64,000 bases of DNA, taken from the NCBI GenBank assembly GCA_004369085.1, contig ML210155.1, forward strand, positions 62,001 to 126,000, in the 5' to 3' direction. The translations under genes were made by a program, and so were the position numbers. The notes below the pieces were generated by a model. That model saw only the letters and a list, made by a program, of their open reading frames with translations. It was not told the origin of the DNA and did not search any database. This stretch comes from Coprinopsis marcescibilis. Taxonomy: Eukaryota; Basidiomycota; Agaricomycetes; Agaricales; Psathyrellaceae. Shown here one piece after another: positions 10,973 to 22,758 of the stretch (position 1 is its first letter; each line of letters begins with the position of its first letter).

Positions 10973-11228
10973 ATGACTTGCTTGATGTTTTTAACGCTCG
11001 TACAACCAGACTTGGTTCTTATATTTCAGCTCATTGCTTGTGTAACTCTATCTCTTGATTTCAATGACCTTTTCATCTGCCAAATTCAAGCAAGAGAACT
11101 CCGACTGAAATTTCACCGCCATTCGCAGCACGTGGTGATAAACCTCTTTGTGGCAGCTGGCTGCTCTAAGACTCTCTTCTCCTACCAACCTCTTGAATCT
11201 ACAGCGGCACAACCAGCCCGCCTACGCA

Positions 11229-12610
11229 ATGGAACGCCCTATTCTTCCACTTGAGCTTCTTGATCTCACTATCGAACATTTTTCTAACGACAGAGCGACA
11301 CTCTTAGCGGCTTCGTTAACATGCCGCAGCTTTCACCAGATCTGTCAAAGGATACTGTTCACCGCATATCGTCTTTCAACAAGAAAAGCCGAAGACGATC
11401 CCCTTTCACCCCCACAACGCCTACTCAGAACTCTCGAAACGTCTCAACGTCTGGCGCTGTGCATGCACACCCTCATAGTTGGCGACGTTTCTGATAAGGG
11501 AAACCTTACAGCTCAAAATCGGTTATTCGACGAATGCCGCCGACCTCTTTCTCTGGTCTACGCTTGTGCCAAAAACCTCAAACGCCTTGAGATCAACGCT
11601 CCTCTCTCAACACGCGGATGGTCAGCTATCCCTATCCAATCGGGCCTTCACCGTCATCTTGGACAGATTTTGTCAATCACACATCTGTCTCTGAGGAACG
11701 TCCACACCGTGTGGCTTTCGTGGCTGTCAACGTTCCCGAAATTGGAAGAGCTATGTATGGAGCGGGTGTCATTTACAAGCAACAGTAGGCTGGAGCGAAG
11801 ATTTGATGCTGGAAGCTTCCCGATCTCCCCCAAACGTATTAGGCTTTCCCTATCCCAACGCTCCCTGGACCAGTTCTTACATTGGATTTGCTCCAATCCC
11901 AATAAGTTTAATTTGGAGTCCCTGGAGGAACTGTCGGCTGCGCCCGACTCTCGAACATATAGCATACAAAGCGTTACTCTTTACCATTTGTCCAGACTTC
12001 CGACGAAGGTTCACACAACACTGCAAAGATTAGAATGTAGTCTCATCGGTTCGTGCATTACTTCAGCGAATCGCGGCTGACTCTGACCGGAATGATAGGT
12101 TCTCTCAACGCTCCAAGCTTGAACACAAATTCATGCATGGATTTGAGCCAACTCTCCAATTTGCGCTTCATTCACATCGATTACACTGTGCACGCGCAGT
12201 GGCAGTCCCTACTACTACCATATGAGGCGCTGGCTGCTTTCGCAGGCTGGCTTGAGGGCGCCAAGTTTTGTCCCAACTTGAAGGTAATGACGATACGCCT
12301 CAAGACCAGCCCGCATCTACAAGCTATCCCGGAACTCGCAACGATTCTGGAAGATATTCTTGTAGAATTCAACATCGAAACTATCAATTTAATCTTCGAC
12401 GACAAGTATCTCGAGAATCCCGAAGCTCCTCATATCGTCTTGGAGCAGTTGAAGGGTCAATTCCCTCGACTCAAGAACTTGGAGCGGTTCAACCTGACCC
12501 TTGCCACCCCAGGTAAGTCGTTAATTCAGTCTTGCATTTGAGAGGTATACTGATATTACCACCGGATGATAGCTCGGAAAACACAATTTCCCTCCTACTA
12601 CGACCGTTGA
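11229..12610 (+). CDS. F-box-like protein, 423 aa, three exons
   Basis: Exons 11229-12048, 12099-12512, 12573-12610. The start MERPILPLELLDLTI aligns with both relatives; an in-frame ATG at 11148 would add 27 residues absent from them. Blocks SLTCRSFHQICQRILF, DPLSPPQRLLRTLET, KRLEINAP, ITHLSLRNVH, LEELCMERVSF and FAGWLEGAKFCPNLK match the 9553 gene and the pseudogene at 1600-3442. The frame breaks near 12050. A 50-nt intron (GTTCGT...GATAG, with CTGAC inside) restores it exactly, so I read an intron and not a mutation. It is closer to the pseudogene than to the 9553 gene. Confidence 0.8.
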
Positions 12611-13671
12611 ATCGATTTCTCTTGTCCAGGATTACACGCGATCGGGGGCCGACCCAGAAAGTTCAACGCAAAGGTTACTGCATACTCAATCTCTACGTCC
12701 GTGGGTATTCCAGCGCTGAAGCTGAAGAAAGGTGCGCGTTGCGCCACAGCTCCGACTGCCACGCACATCCTCCAAGCTTCGATGAGTCAACCCACTACCA
12801 GCCATCCCTTCCGCCAGCACCGAACTATCAATTCACCGCCTCCGTCCCACTGACCTACCCCCTTTTCTTTTCGCTGGCAGCGAGAGGATATTGTACTCTC
12901 CTAATTATTCAAGTTCCCGTCCGATGGATAAACACGACGATGTATTCACGAATATATGATAAACTCACCGTGTTCTCGAATTGAGCGCCTATCCCTGTTT
13001 ACTTCCAGTTTGTTACAAGGCGCGGCGAATGTGCAATCTCCAATTATGTAGTCTTACCTCGTGGTACCCATGTTACCAATAGGGTCCTGGTAGTGGTTGA
13101 AATACAGCAGCCTCACCCTGCTGATCTTGGCTCTTCCGTTGACGAGATGTGGGAGTTGTTTTTATGCAAGGCGCCAGCAGGGCAAGCCATGTCTAGTACG
13201 TGTGGCTTTAATTTCACTTTTCAAGGCACAGTGCTTGATTCCGAAAAGCTGTGTGCGGATGTCGCCATCAGGATCGAGGCGAATTCACGAAAGCGATGAT
13301 CAACCCGGGATTAGCGCTGAAGTGTGACTCGTATCAAGACGGCAGATTCGATTAAAACCACTATCTACCTATGTAACTTTGCCTGCGCCGAATGCCTACG
13401 TTAACGCATTGACGCTCGGTTTTTTTTTGCGAACAGAGCCCAGGTTCAGGTGACAAAAACATTCGGGAAACATTTGTTTTTGACCGCCAACAACCGAATT
13501 TGGCTCAATTCAAGCTGTCGGGGTGCAGCTGTCGACCGGCATCAGAATGTTCCGTGACGGCATCACGCCCTGAGCGATAATACAACCACAGCTCATTCTT
13601 GGTGACCTGAGTTACCCCTCCCTTTCCCTCTGAGGTGTCCACATCCGCCAACCTCTGTCCTCTTCCCGACG
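12611..13671. other. Intergenic stretch, nothing recognised
   Basis: Short open frames lack family features and cannot be extended across plausible introns. The right part must hold the promoter of the membrane-protein gene. Confidence 0.4.
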
Positions 13672-15380
13672 ATGTTTCTCCCTTCGCCACGTCGCTGGCT
13701 CCTGGTCGCTCCACTTGCCGTCTGCTGGAGCGCCCAAGCTTTTGAGTTCACTATAGAGCCCCAGATTCCCACACAATGCGGCACTGTGACCGTCTCATGG
13801 AGTGGTACGCTTCTTCGAAGATAGCCGTTTAATTCCACACTCACCCAACTTTACAGACGGACAAGCGCCATTTAACATTCTTGTGATCCCTGTAAGTCCC
13901 CTTGCACAACGAGCTTCCCAAACCAGGTCGACACTGACGCTTTGCTGGTAGCCAACAAATCCGTTGCTGAACATCAGTGTCACCGATGAATTCCACGACG
14001 GCGAATCTGGCTCCTTTGAGCTCGACATTCCCTTTGGCAGGGACGAAGAAATTATCTTTGCCATGTCAGACAGGACGGGAGTGACTGCTGGCGGTGTCAC
14101 AAAGTCTCTGAGAATAGGTGTGCAAACCGCTGGGCAGACTTGTGAGCTCACAAGAACTGGACGTAAGTCGCGATTAGGCTCGATCCGTTCCATTGCAGAA
14201 GTAGTTCTGACTTTGTATTAAAGGGCCGGATTTCTTTTTCTCTCTGGAGGATAACCTTCGAGAGTGCGCGTAAGTGATGAGAATTCCTGCTTAGGCAACG
14301 TCGAGAACACAAGGCTGACCTTCCACTAGGCCGTACACGTTCTCGGGCTATGGCAATGCGGTGCAACCCATCACAGTCTACGTAGGTGTTTTATTTTGAT
14401 GAATATTGACAATCGATGTTCATCGTTACTAGGGATTCGTTCCTGGAGGGGGCTCCTTTGAAGTTGAAGCCCCACTGGGTGACACTTTCCGATGGACCAA
14501 CACATTCCACAGAGATACCGAGGTCGTCTTCTTCGTCAAAGACGCCCGCAACCGCAACGGAGGTGCTTCCGGCATCAAGGTCGTGGGCGCATCGAGCAAT
14601 ACCACTTGTCTTTCCCCTATAGCCGATACGAAGGGCGGCGGTACCAAAGGTGGATCAAACTCTGGCAAAGACTCGGGATCGGGAGGCACACCACTTGGCG
14701 CCATCATTGGCGGAGCGGTTGGCGGGGTAGTGTTCCTCGCAATTGTGATCGCCGGGATAATCTTCTACAAGAAGAAGCAGAAGTCCCGGCCTCAGATGGT
14801 CGCAGCGTCGTCGATCCTGGGTGCGGAAGAGAAGTTTGGTGCAGTCGGCGGGGGGCTACCGTCCGCATTTGCAAGACCCCCAGGTCAAAACTCACATACT
14901 CCAAGCTACATCAGCTCATCGTACCAGCATACCGACAGGAGTACGATGTATCAACCAGGCGACAGGACGACAATGTTCTCCACCTCCGGCGCCAGCTCTG
15001 TGGGACCGTACGGTGCTGTTCCCACTTCCCCTAGCTACTACGGTGCCCCCACCATGTACTCTTCCGACCTGGGATCCAACTCTGGTGCCAGCGGTATCGC
15101 GCCGTACGGCGGGTACCAACCTCCCATTCAACAAGTATATCCCGGAGATACCAAAGCGAGGCCCCAGGCATCGGCGCCTCAGCCACGCATTATCGTGCAT
15201 CAAGATATTGCAGATATATCGAACGCACAGCATGAAGAGCCTGTTGAAGAATTGCCACCACAGTACTCCGACCTTCGCGCTCCTCTGACGGGTTTGCAAC
15301 CTTCAGCTGGGTCCAGCAGTCAGCAGGCGGGCTCGTCATCGTCCGGCCCCGTTCAATATCCCCCAGACCGCAAGTCATGA
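13672..15380 (+). CDS. Single-pass type I membrane protein, 474 aa, six exons
   Basis: Exons 13672-13804, 13857-13891, 13952-14162, 14224-14269, 14330-14381, 14433-15380; phases agree. A signal peptide (WLLVAPLAVCWSAQA) is followed by two similar extracellular beta-rich halves: one with TQCGTVTVSWSG, GSFELDIPFG and VTAGGVTKSLRI, the other with YTFSGYGNAVQPITVY, GSFEVEAPLGDTFRW and GGASGIKVVGASSN. A Gly/Ser linker leads to one membrane segment (AIIGGAVGGVVFLAIVIAGI) with KKKQK on its cytosolic side. The tail of about 200 residues is rich in Ser, Pro, Gly and Tyr. The layout resembles fungal cell-wall or surface sensor-like proteins, but I do not recognise a named family. Confidence 0.8.
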
Positions 15381-15897
15381 TCCCGAACCCTTTTCCCTTT
15401 CCTACCACCATAGTGACTCGTATGAGACGATTTCATTCTTGTCAGCATCAAACAATGTCTTTCTTTGACCATACAATAGCCGCCACTCTAGTTGCCTTGC
15501 TTGTCGCTCCCTAGTTCAACTGCCTTGTAAAACCCAAAAATCTAGTAGAACCGCTCAACAGTATACCTGGTATCATGATAGGATGTCTAGGCTTGTCCTT
15601 CGTTTTGAATTAACAGTTGTAAGATTGCCTTCTGTTCAGGGTCGGCTCAAAGCGGCATCTCTGCTTCAAAGCCAGAGCTGTAAATTAAAAGGCGGAACTT
15701 GAAAGAAAGGCAAGCCGGGTGTGGCCTGCAACTTATCTGCCTCTCAGATCTCAGCATCCAAGGCGAACCCAGATCCCTCCAAACCTCAAGGTCCTGTCTC
15801 GATCAACAACTATACGTGCTTGCCCTACTAAAGGATGGTGGTTTAATGCAATGTTCCGCTTTGTCCCGGGTATATCTATTCTACAAGATGAAGCCAA
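15381..15897. other. Convergent 3' region, nothing recognised
   Basis: Lies between the 3' ends of two convergent genes and probably holds their 3' untranslated regions and polyadenylation sites. Confidence 0.4.
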
Positions 15898-17141
15898 TTA
15901 ACATGCTCCTCCAGCAATGTCAATATCAGCAAGACCAGCAATCTGGTCGTCAGAGAACACCCTGAACTTGCCATCGAGGCCCAAGAAAGTTTCCGCAAAT
16001 CGCTCAGGCGCGTTATTAGCTCCCTCGACTTGACGGATCCAGATGCAAGACACAAAACCGCCGTGTTTGCGAGCACTGACAAGGTAATGTGAGTTATGGT
16101 GTTCCACCCAAGCACGAGAAGAAAAACTCACGAAGCAGCATACACTTCAGGGTCGGCTTGGGTGGAATCTCCAATGAGGAGGAACTTCTTATTGGGGTAC
16201 AGGGCTTGAACGCGGTCGATCTGCGACACCTTGTACGCAAAGGTGTTGCTGCTGCTGATGAATTCGATCGCCTCGGGGATATCGACAATGGTGAGGTTTT
16301 GAGAAAGGATGGGGCCTTTGGAGGCAGAGTAGGCCGAATCGACGAATCGGTTGAGGAAGGGGTAGAACTGGTAAGGAGTGGCCGTGAGGTAGACGAACTG
16401 GGGCGAGTTCAGGCTGGTGGCAAGGGACGCATACAGCTCGGGCATGCCAGGCACGGCCTTGGGCTCCTCGAGAAGAGTCGACTTGAGGAGGGCGATGCGG
16501 TCCAAGACATTCGAAACCTTGATGGTATCGTCAATGTCTACGATGGTGGTACCACGAGGTGAGACACTGAAATGCTGCAGGAAAGAGTAGAAAAACTCAC
16601 CGGAGAGGACACCAAATCCAGAGTTTGCAGAAGAGAAGATTGAGGCCTTGAACCTCCGCGAATCGAACAGGCCGGGGGATACAGTAGCTTCCGTCTCTCT
16701 TGCTCCGCCGCACCTCCCAAGCGACACGATCCCATTGGAAAGTCCCAAATCATCGATGGATGTTGAAGGCAGAGTCGCTTTGTTAGCGCAACCAGGGACC
16801 GATATCTCGACCTTCTTCCTAGGGAGGCCGATGGAGGCAACGGTTTTGAGGCGGTCTTGGAGAATGTTGAGGCTATTTCCCACCGGGATCCCTAGCGACG
16901 AGAGCAAGGCAGTTACGGCTGCAGTCGCGATACCGAGGTCTGGCGTCCGGAGTGAGACATAGGCAGAAACATCTGCACGGGTGTTGCCTGCAGCGTCAGT
17001 CACGGCGAGACCGTCGAAGAGGAGAACCTCGTCCAGAACACCGGGTGCGGAGAGTTGCCGGGCTTCATGCGCCTGGTAAGCTGGTCGAGCATGCACAGCT
17101 GCAGCGACAGAGAGGGAGACGACGACGTTGCTGAGCTTCAT
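15898..17141 (-). CDS. Secreted App1-type (DUF2183) phosphatase-like protein, 395 aa
   Basis: Exons 17141-16132 and 16075-15898, with a 56-nt intron. The N-terminus MKLSNVVVSLSVAAAVHARP is a signal peptide. The HAD-type motif TIVDIDDTIKVSNV (DxDxT), then FVYLTATPYQFYPFL and KKFLLIGDSTQADPEVYA, match the catalytic domain of yeast App1 Mg2+-dependent phosphatidate phosphatase. App1 itself acts in the cytosol on actin patches, so a signal peptide points to a different place of action here, probably extracellular. The tail ARKHGGFVSCIWIRQVEG is typical of the domain end. The in-frame segment GEFFYSFLQHF before the motif looks intron-like, but its length would break the frame. Confidence 0.85.
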
Positions 17142-20100
17142 GTCGGGTGTTTGAGAAAAGAAAGGGGGTGTAAAAGGGTGCTGACAAAAGAGTGACTGGT
17201 GAAACCTGGGTATTCCCTTGTGGGGGGTACAACGTCGTCAAAAAGCTGACTGGAAGTTGAAGTCTTGTTCGTGAGTTGATATGTGGCCGTCCTTCCCTGA
17301 AGACACGGAACAACTGTTAGGGGTGAGAACTAGAATCTGAACAGTCCAGGACAAGGTCGACATTTATATCCTGATCTGTCGCCTGCAGTGGGGATGGTGG
17401 GTATCGAACGTGTGGGCCCGGCGCATCGCCCGACGGACATGTTGCTCAGCTGTCGTGCGGTTGCTATTTCACCGAGACTAATCATATGGTACAAATGGCA
17501 GCTCAATTCCCCCACATTCGGATATCGACCAAGGGGAACGATTCGAAGGCCCGACCAGCGCACGATCACCGCCAAGCAGACAGATAGGGTGCATCTTGTA
17601 CGCTTCTGTCCAGTTTCTGTCAAAATGTATCAACAGTGTTACAGTGAGATGAGATTTTCGAGCACGCACATGATTGTTGGAGCGACGAACGAGCGTCGTA
17701 GCCTGTGTCGCTGCGCCTTGAAAGGTTGTCGTCAAGTGACAATCAGCAGTTTCTAGCCACTAGAATTGGCAGTTGGACTCCTGGATGATGAATGATGGTG
17801 ACCAACTTGGAAACCACTGATTTTATCTTTACATAGTTAGCGTCAAGCGCTAAGCGCCCATTAGCTGCCGATTGCCAATAACACAGCCAGGCAAGAACAA
17901 GGGAGTGAAGGACGGCTCATCATCAGATACGAGCATGAAAACTACCTCGACGCACATGCTTTCCACCAGTGGGATTTTTGACTATTCCTCCCGAAGAATT
18001 TTCACTGGAGTGGGAAGCTGAACGTTCCTGCTCCGCGTTGGAAAAAGCCTCGCTGTGAATACTTTCAAATAACATGCATGTATGAGGAATATTTGACGTC
18101 ACTGTGCGATGCACAAGGTGAAGAACCATCCGAAATCCATCCCCCACTTGCCCTGCACTCCGATCAACATTGATCAAACGTAATGAGGACACAGATCCCA
18201 ATCCGCCCGCTCATGCATTCCACTGAATGTGGCCTACCGGAGCATCTAGAACTAGCCCATACTAACCGGTAACCTACCGTAATAAGTTACAACAATAAAC
18301 CCAAGGACGAACCACGAGCTCACTCGAACATACCGCCTCCGGCCACTTCTTCCTTCTGATGATCCACGAACCAAATTAAACATATGCTCAAAATCTAGTA
18401 TTATCTAAAGCTACATACAACGACAACCACGCGCCAAGTAGTGCATGTGGCCCCGAGCCCATTAGGACCACGAGTCGAATCCCTATCAAGCACAAAAAAA
18501 AAACTAAAAAACCGAGTTGGATGAAGATCGAAGGCCAGGTGTACTAAAGGAACAGGTAAGATGAGATGAGATGAGATAGTGGTGATGAATGATGATGATA
18601 CAAAATGAATGGCAAGTACTAGCTAGCAGATGCATATGGTTGGTCGGCAAAAAAGATATCAATGCAAATTGTTCGTCAAATCGTACAATGGAGTTCAGGA
18701 ACAACACGCACGCACGAAGCAAGTCGAAGATTGGATAAGTGAATATTACAGCCTCCAACCCACTTCCCGCAGCCAAAAGACAGCAGGTCTAGGCGTGCCA
18801 ATACGTAATCATAGATGGGGCGTAGAAAATCATAAAATATAGATGGGACAAAAGCAAAAACCAGCAAAAGAAAATCGCAGATAAGGTCCAAGATTAAAGG
18901 GCGTATGTGAACACAGCAAAAGCGAGCCCAAGAGAGCAAAATGCATGAGAAAACGAGGGCAACCCCGCGCTAAATGAGGAAATGACAAGCAAGAAAGAAG
19001 AAGAGATCGTGGTAAACGCGCCACAAGGTAGCATACGTTAAGGATCATGAAAGGAACTTCACCCGTGACAAGTATATACCCAGGAATCATGAACTGTGAG
19101 TTCGCGGCGCCTCGTCATGGATTGTCGGAATCAAGGAAGTCGTCGAAGGCGGGTCGTATGGGGGAAAGGAATATAGAAAGTGGTCAGGGGCAGCGGAGTT
19201 TCCGAAGAACCTGGAAGCGAATTGATTAAACAACCACAACTGGCCCATTCTTTGCCATTCCTAAAACCGGCCAGGATGTGAGAGAACCCACTCTCGAGCG
19301 CCAGGAACCACATGGTGCACACTTGATGACTGTCTGCGCGTAATGGGTTCGAATAACGAATTTCCCATACTGCCCAATATATCGAAATGCGTCGAATCTT
19401 GCCGTCGCAGGTGGAACGGCGATTTGGGATGCGGGCCCTGACAAGCTCTTGTGCGGTCTTCATAGCTTCACGCGCAAAACCACATGAATCGGTTCGCAGT
19501 TGGTAGATCGCCGGGAAGCCATTGAGAATCGTAAGATGGGGGTATGAAGCGGATGGTTAATTAACAATCCGCTGACGCCGGCGTTGGACAAAACGGGTTG
19601 CTGAGCCTGTGTGGAGTTGACCTCGAACCGAAAGCATGACGCACAATGGTGCAACCGAACCAGTCGGATGTGCAGAATATCGTTGCTGGCATCCCTAAAG
19701 GGAAATACCTGTTGGAAACTCGTGGATGATCTTTATCTGGTGCTGTTGAGCATGGGATCGCTGGGCATTGCGGAAGATGGCGTTCGCAGTGGGTGCGGGA
19801 TCGTCGAAATATCAATTGGTCTGATCCAGTAGACAGAATGACCATGTGTGAACCCACACTAGCCCAAATCGCCTTCTTGCTGTACAATTGAGCCGAATGC
19901 GATGGTTATCACCCTTGTTTGATTCACAGCGAAAACTTCTCTCTCCTCCTCTGTGGGTAACTCCTTGGTGGTGGAGCGGAGGTAAAGTTATTGGAGGAAG
20001 GCAACTCCACATCGCGGAAGCAACCAGGGAGAAGAAGCCAGATTGAAGGGGTCGACGTGGTGAGAAATAAACGAGATGTAGTTGATGCGGTATGGGGTTC

Positions 20101-20263
20101 CAATCACGGGTTCGGGGTTTGGTTTACGTCCGCGTCCGCGTCCGTTTTCAGGGAGCCTAAAGTGTCGAGTGCTGCTTTCCAATTGCATAGTAGACGATTG
20201 TCGGATGCAGAAACAGAGTATAGTTGAACGGGTGTCGAAATGCAATGGGAAAGCAAGTCATGG
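17142..20263. other. 3.1-kb gene-free stretch
   Basis: No coding region with family features on either strand. It contains the promoter of the App1-like gene on the left and downstream sequence of the G-alpha gene on the right. A small (ATGAG) repeat lies at 18561-18579, followed by GATGAT units. No tRNA-like fold was found. Confidence 0.45.
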
Positions 20264-22758
20264 TCATAACAGTTTAGATTGCTTGAGATGCTGGCGGATA
20301 ACGGTGTCACGAACTAATCCAGAAACTTTATTAGAACAATAACCAAGACGGTGGAGCGTCAGACTGACCACTTGCGATGATACCGGCGGTGGTGGTGGTA
20401 TCAGTTACACTAGTGCAAAAGGCATAAAATTTGCGGGGCTGGGGGGAGTATTCCCGATGAATAGCGCTAAATTTGCTTCGGAGATCTGAAGAGTAGGAAT
20501 ACGTCTCTCAGTCAAAATGCAACGACAGGGGTAATCGAAACTTACACTTGCTCACGGCGTCGAGACTACTTTCTCGGTCACCATAGCTCCTCACATATTT
20601 GGACAGCCTGAATTACCCAAGACATGAGTAAAAGAAGGATGATAAATGGATTTATAACTTGCCTAACGCCATCTTTCAGCTTCTTCTCGAGGATATCACA
20701 CTTGTTGAGGAAGAGAACCAGGTCCACATTGCTCAATAGCTTGTTCGAACAGACAGCTTTCCAAAGAAGCACCGAGTCCTCCTGAAAATGGGACAATTTG
20801 AGATTATGCTCTTAGCTCGAGTGACAAGTGTACGAACCAGTCGATTGACGGATTTATCCTCGGTTAGAACCTGGTCAAAGGCAGATATAGGTGCTAAGAA
20901 AATAATAGCGTCGACATCATCGAAAAATGGCACCCATGTCGCTATTGATAACCATAGGTTAGTCGACTTGGCAGCGTAACGGTGAGAATCAACTTACGTC
21001 TCTGAGATTGAGTGAAAGGGCGATCGATGCCAAGGAGGAAGGGCGATATGGTTAGCCTGGCTCACAGACAGAGTCTAGATTGGTATTTACCTGACTGCGA
21101 CTGCCCCCAACGTCGACTATTCGCCACTCGGTACCACTGTCTCGGCCTGCGGATACCTCCATTTCAAATCTGTACTCGGAAACACCAACGGTCTTTAGCC
21201 GGGCTTTGAGCACATCGTCTGCAAAACGACATGTCAGCGTCATGCGAAGATTCGCCTTGACTCGAATGATTCAACCTACCTTCCGAGGGCATGTACTTCA
21301 TAGATGTCACGCGTTCCAGATCGTCCAAGAAACTGTAATGAGCAAGATAGCGGCATTCGAACAGTCAGATTCGGAACTTTCTTTCCACAGCGTAGACAGG
21401 GCGAGAGAGGACACGTACAATCCAGATCCCTCTTCCAATTTGATTTTCTTCCGCCGTAGGATCTCCTTGACATACGGATCTTGCCAAAGCTGGACCATGT
21501 CTTTACGGAGCATGTGGAGAACTTGTTGGGGCTCGTCTTGGGTCTCGAGCCCTGTGTTTCCGGCGCTGGTGGGGCGATGGTGGCCATTTGCCGACGCGGT
21601 AGTGCCGTCGCTGTACCCAGGGTAGTTCACCCGCGCTCTGGACAGAGCCCCCTTCCATCCCGGACCGGGTCTGACGAATATTTCCTGATTCCTATAGGAA
21701 GAGTGCTCTCCCTGCTGTATGCTTTGCTGGATATGCGGCATGTAGGGGCTGCCTGGCGGAGCAAGCTGTGTCGGCTCATCTTCTGTCGGGGGTACGAGCT
21801 TGGCTATCAAAAGCTGCTCGATGTGTTTGAGCGGGAGTAGCTTCTGCTTCAGCGGTTCGAGGTGGCTGTTGGCGAGGGTCACGGATGAGTTTGAATAGTT
21901 GTGAACTGAACGAGGGCTGCCGTGGTAAAACTCCGTGTCGGAATCCACCTCGGAATCGGGGTTGGATGGTGAACGTCTATGACGACGAGTGCTAGAGCTG
22001 GATTGGGCATATTGAAACTTTTGGGCATTCCGGTGTCGGGGCTGAGGGGATCCATGGTGATGGCCTCGAGGAGAGCCAAACTGCATGTCAACGTCGCTGG
22101 TATCGCTGTTGCCATATCCGGATGGTCCGGGCTGGTCAACAGGACTGTGAGGATTACTGCCGTTACCATTGGTGTGATAATGGTCAGCATTAGGGACAGG
22201 CGGGGCTTGGTTGGGCATTGGCGGGGGCCTCGACACGCTTCTCGCACGAGACCGCGGAGATGAGAACGGCGAGTTCGACGGTGACAACGGAGAATTCAGA
22301 GCCTCGAGGATTATTCGAACCGACCGCACAATGTTCAGCTGGATCACTGCCCGCCACAGAATCCGCTCTTCGCGAAAAGCTGTGGGCGTATACAGCCTCT
22401 GGAACTCTGCAAGCCGTCAATACCTGAGAGAAATTGGAAGCGACGACAAAACTCACGTCTGAGCGTCGTTGATTTGCCTGCATCGCGCCAAACGAAATTA
22501 GACGAAGATTGTGGGCTTCTAGTAGATAGGTTGCTCACCAGACTCGCTCTGCCCAAGCAACAAAAGGCGTACAATGCGTTTTTTCCTCCGTGCCTGTCGC
22601 TCAGCCTTGATGCTGGCATCGATCTCCATACTTATACGCTTTGCCTCTGCTTCTCGCTCGAGTCTTATCGAGCGTTGCTCCGGGGTCTCGTCTGGAGGAG
22701 GCCTCAAGACCTCATCGAGGGGGTCGTCGCTGACTCTACGGCCAGCTGGGACGGGCAT
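20264..22758 (-). CDS. Atypical heterotrimeric G-protein alpha subunit, 620 aa, eleven exons
   Basis: Exons 22758-22539, 22477-22457, 22406-21419, 21332-21280, 21218-21091, 21001-20998, 20941-20838, 20781-20663, 20607-20546, 20485-20372, 20313-20264; total 1,863 nt in frame. Motifs: P-loop GQSESGKST, STTLRQFQRLYTP, switch I RLKTVG, DVGGSRSQ (467), WVPFFDDVDAIIFLAPISAFDQVL, VNRLEDSVLLWKAV, FLNKCDIL (532), FCTSVTDT. The family glutamine of DVGGQ, needed for GTP hydrolysis, is Ser 467. There is no N-terminal MGxxxS lipidation signal. About 230 disordered residues rich in Ser, Pro and His interrupt the helical domain, as in long basidiomycete G-alphas. The intron 20662-20608 begins with GC. A 4-nt microexon is needed to obtain SQRPTW. 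Confidence 0.9.

Noticed and set aside
12050..12100. Apparent frameshift in the second F-box-like gene
   Set aside because: A 50-nt intron with GT...AG borders and a CTGAC branch site restores the frame exactly, so it is not a mutation.
16560..16600. Possible short intron in the App1-like gene before the DxDxT motif
   Set aside because: The GTGAGT...AG segments are 26 or 34 nt, too short for fungal introns, and both would break the frame.
18561..18600. ATGAG/GATGAT repeats as a functional element
   Set aside because: A short ordinary microsatellite with fewer than four units.
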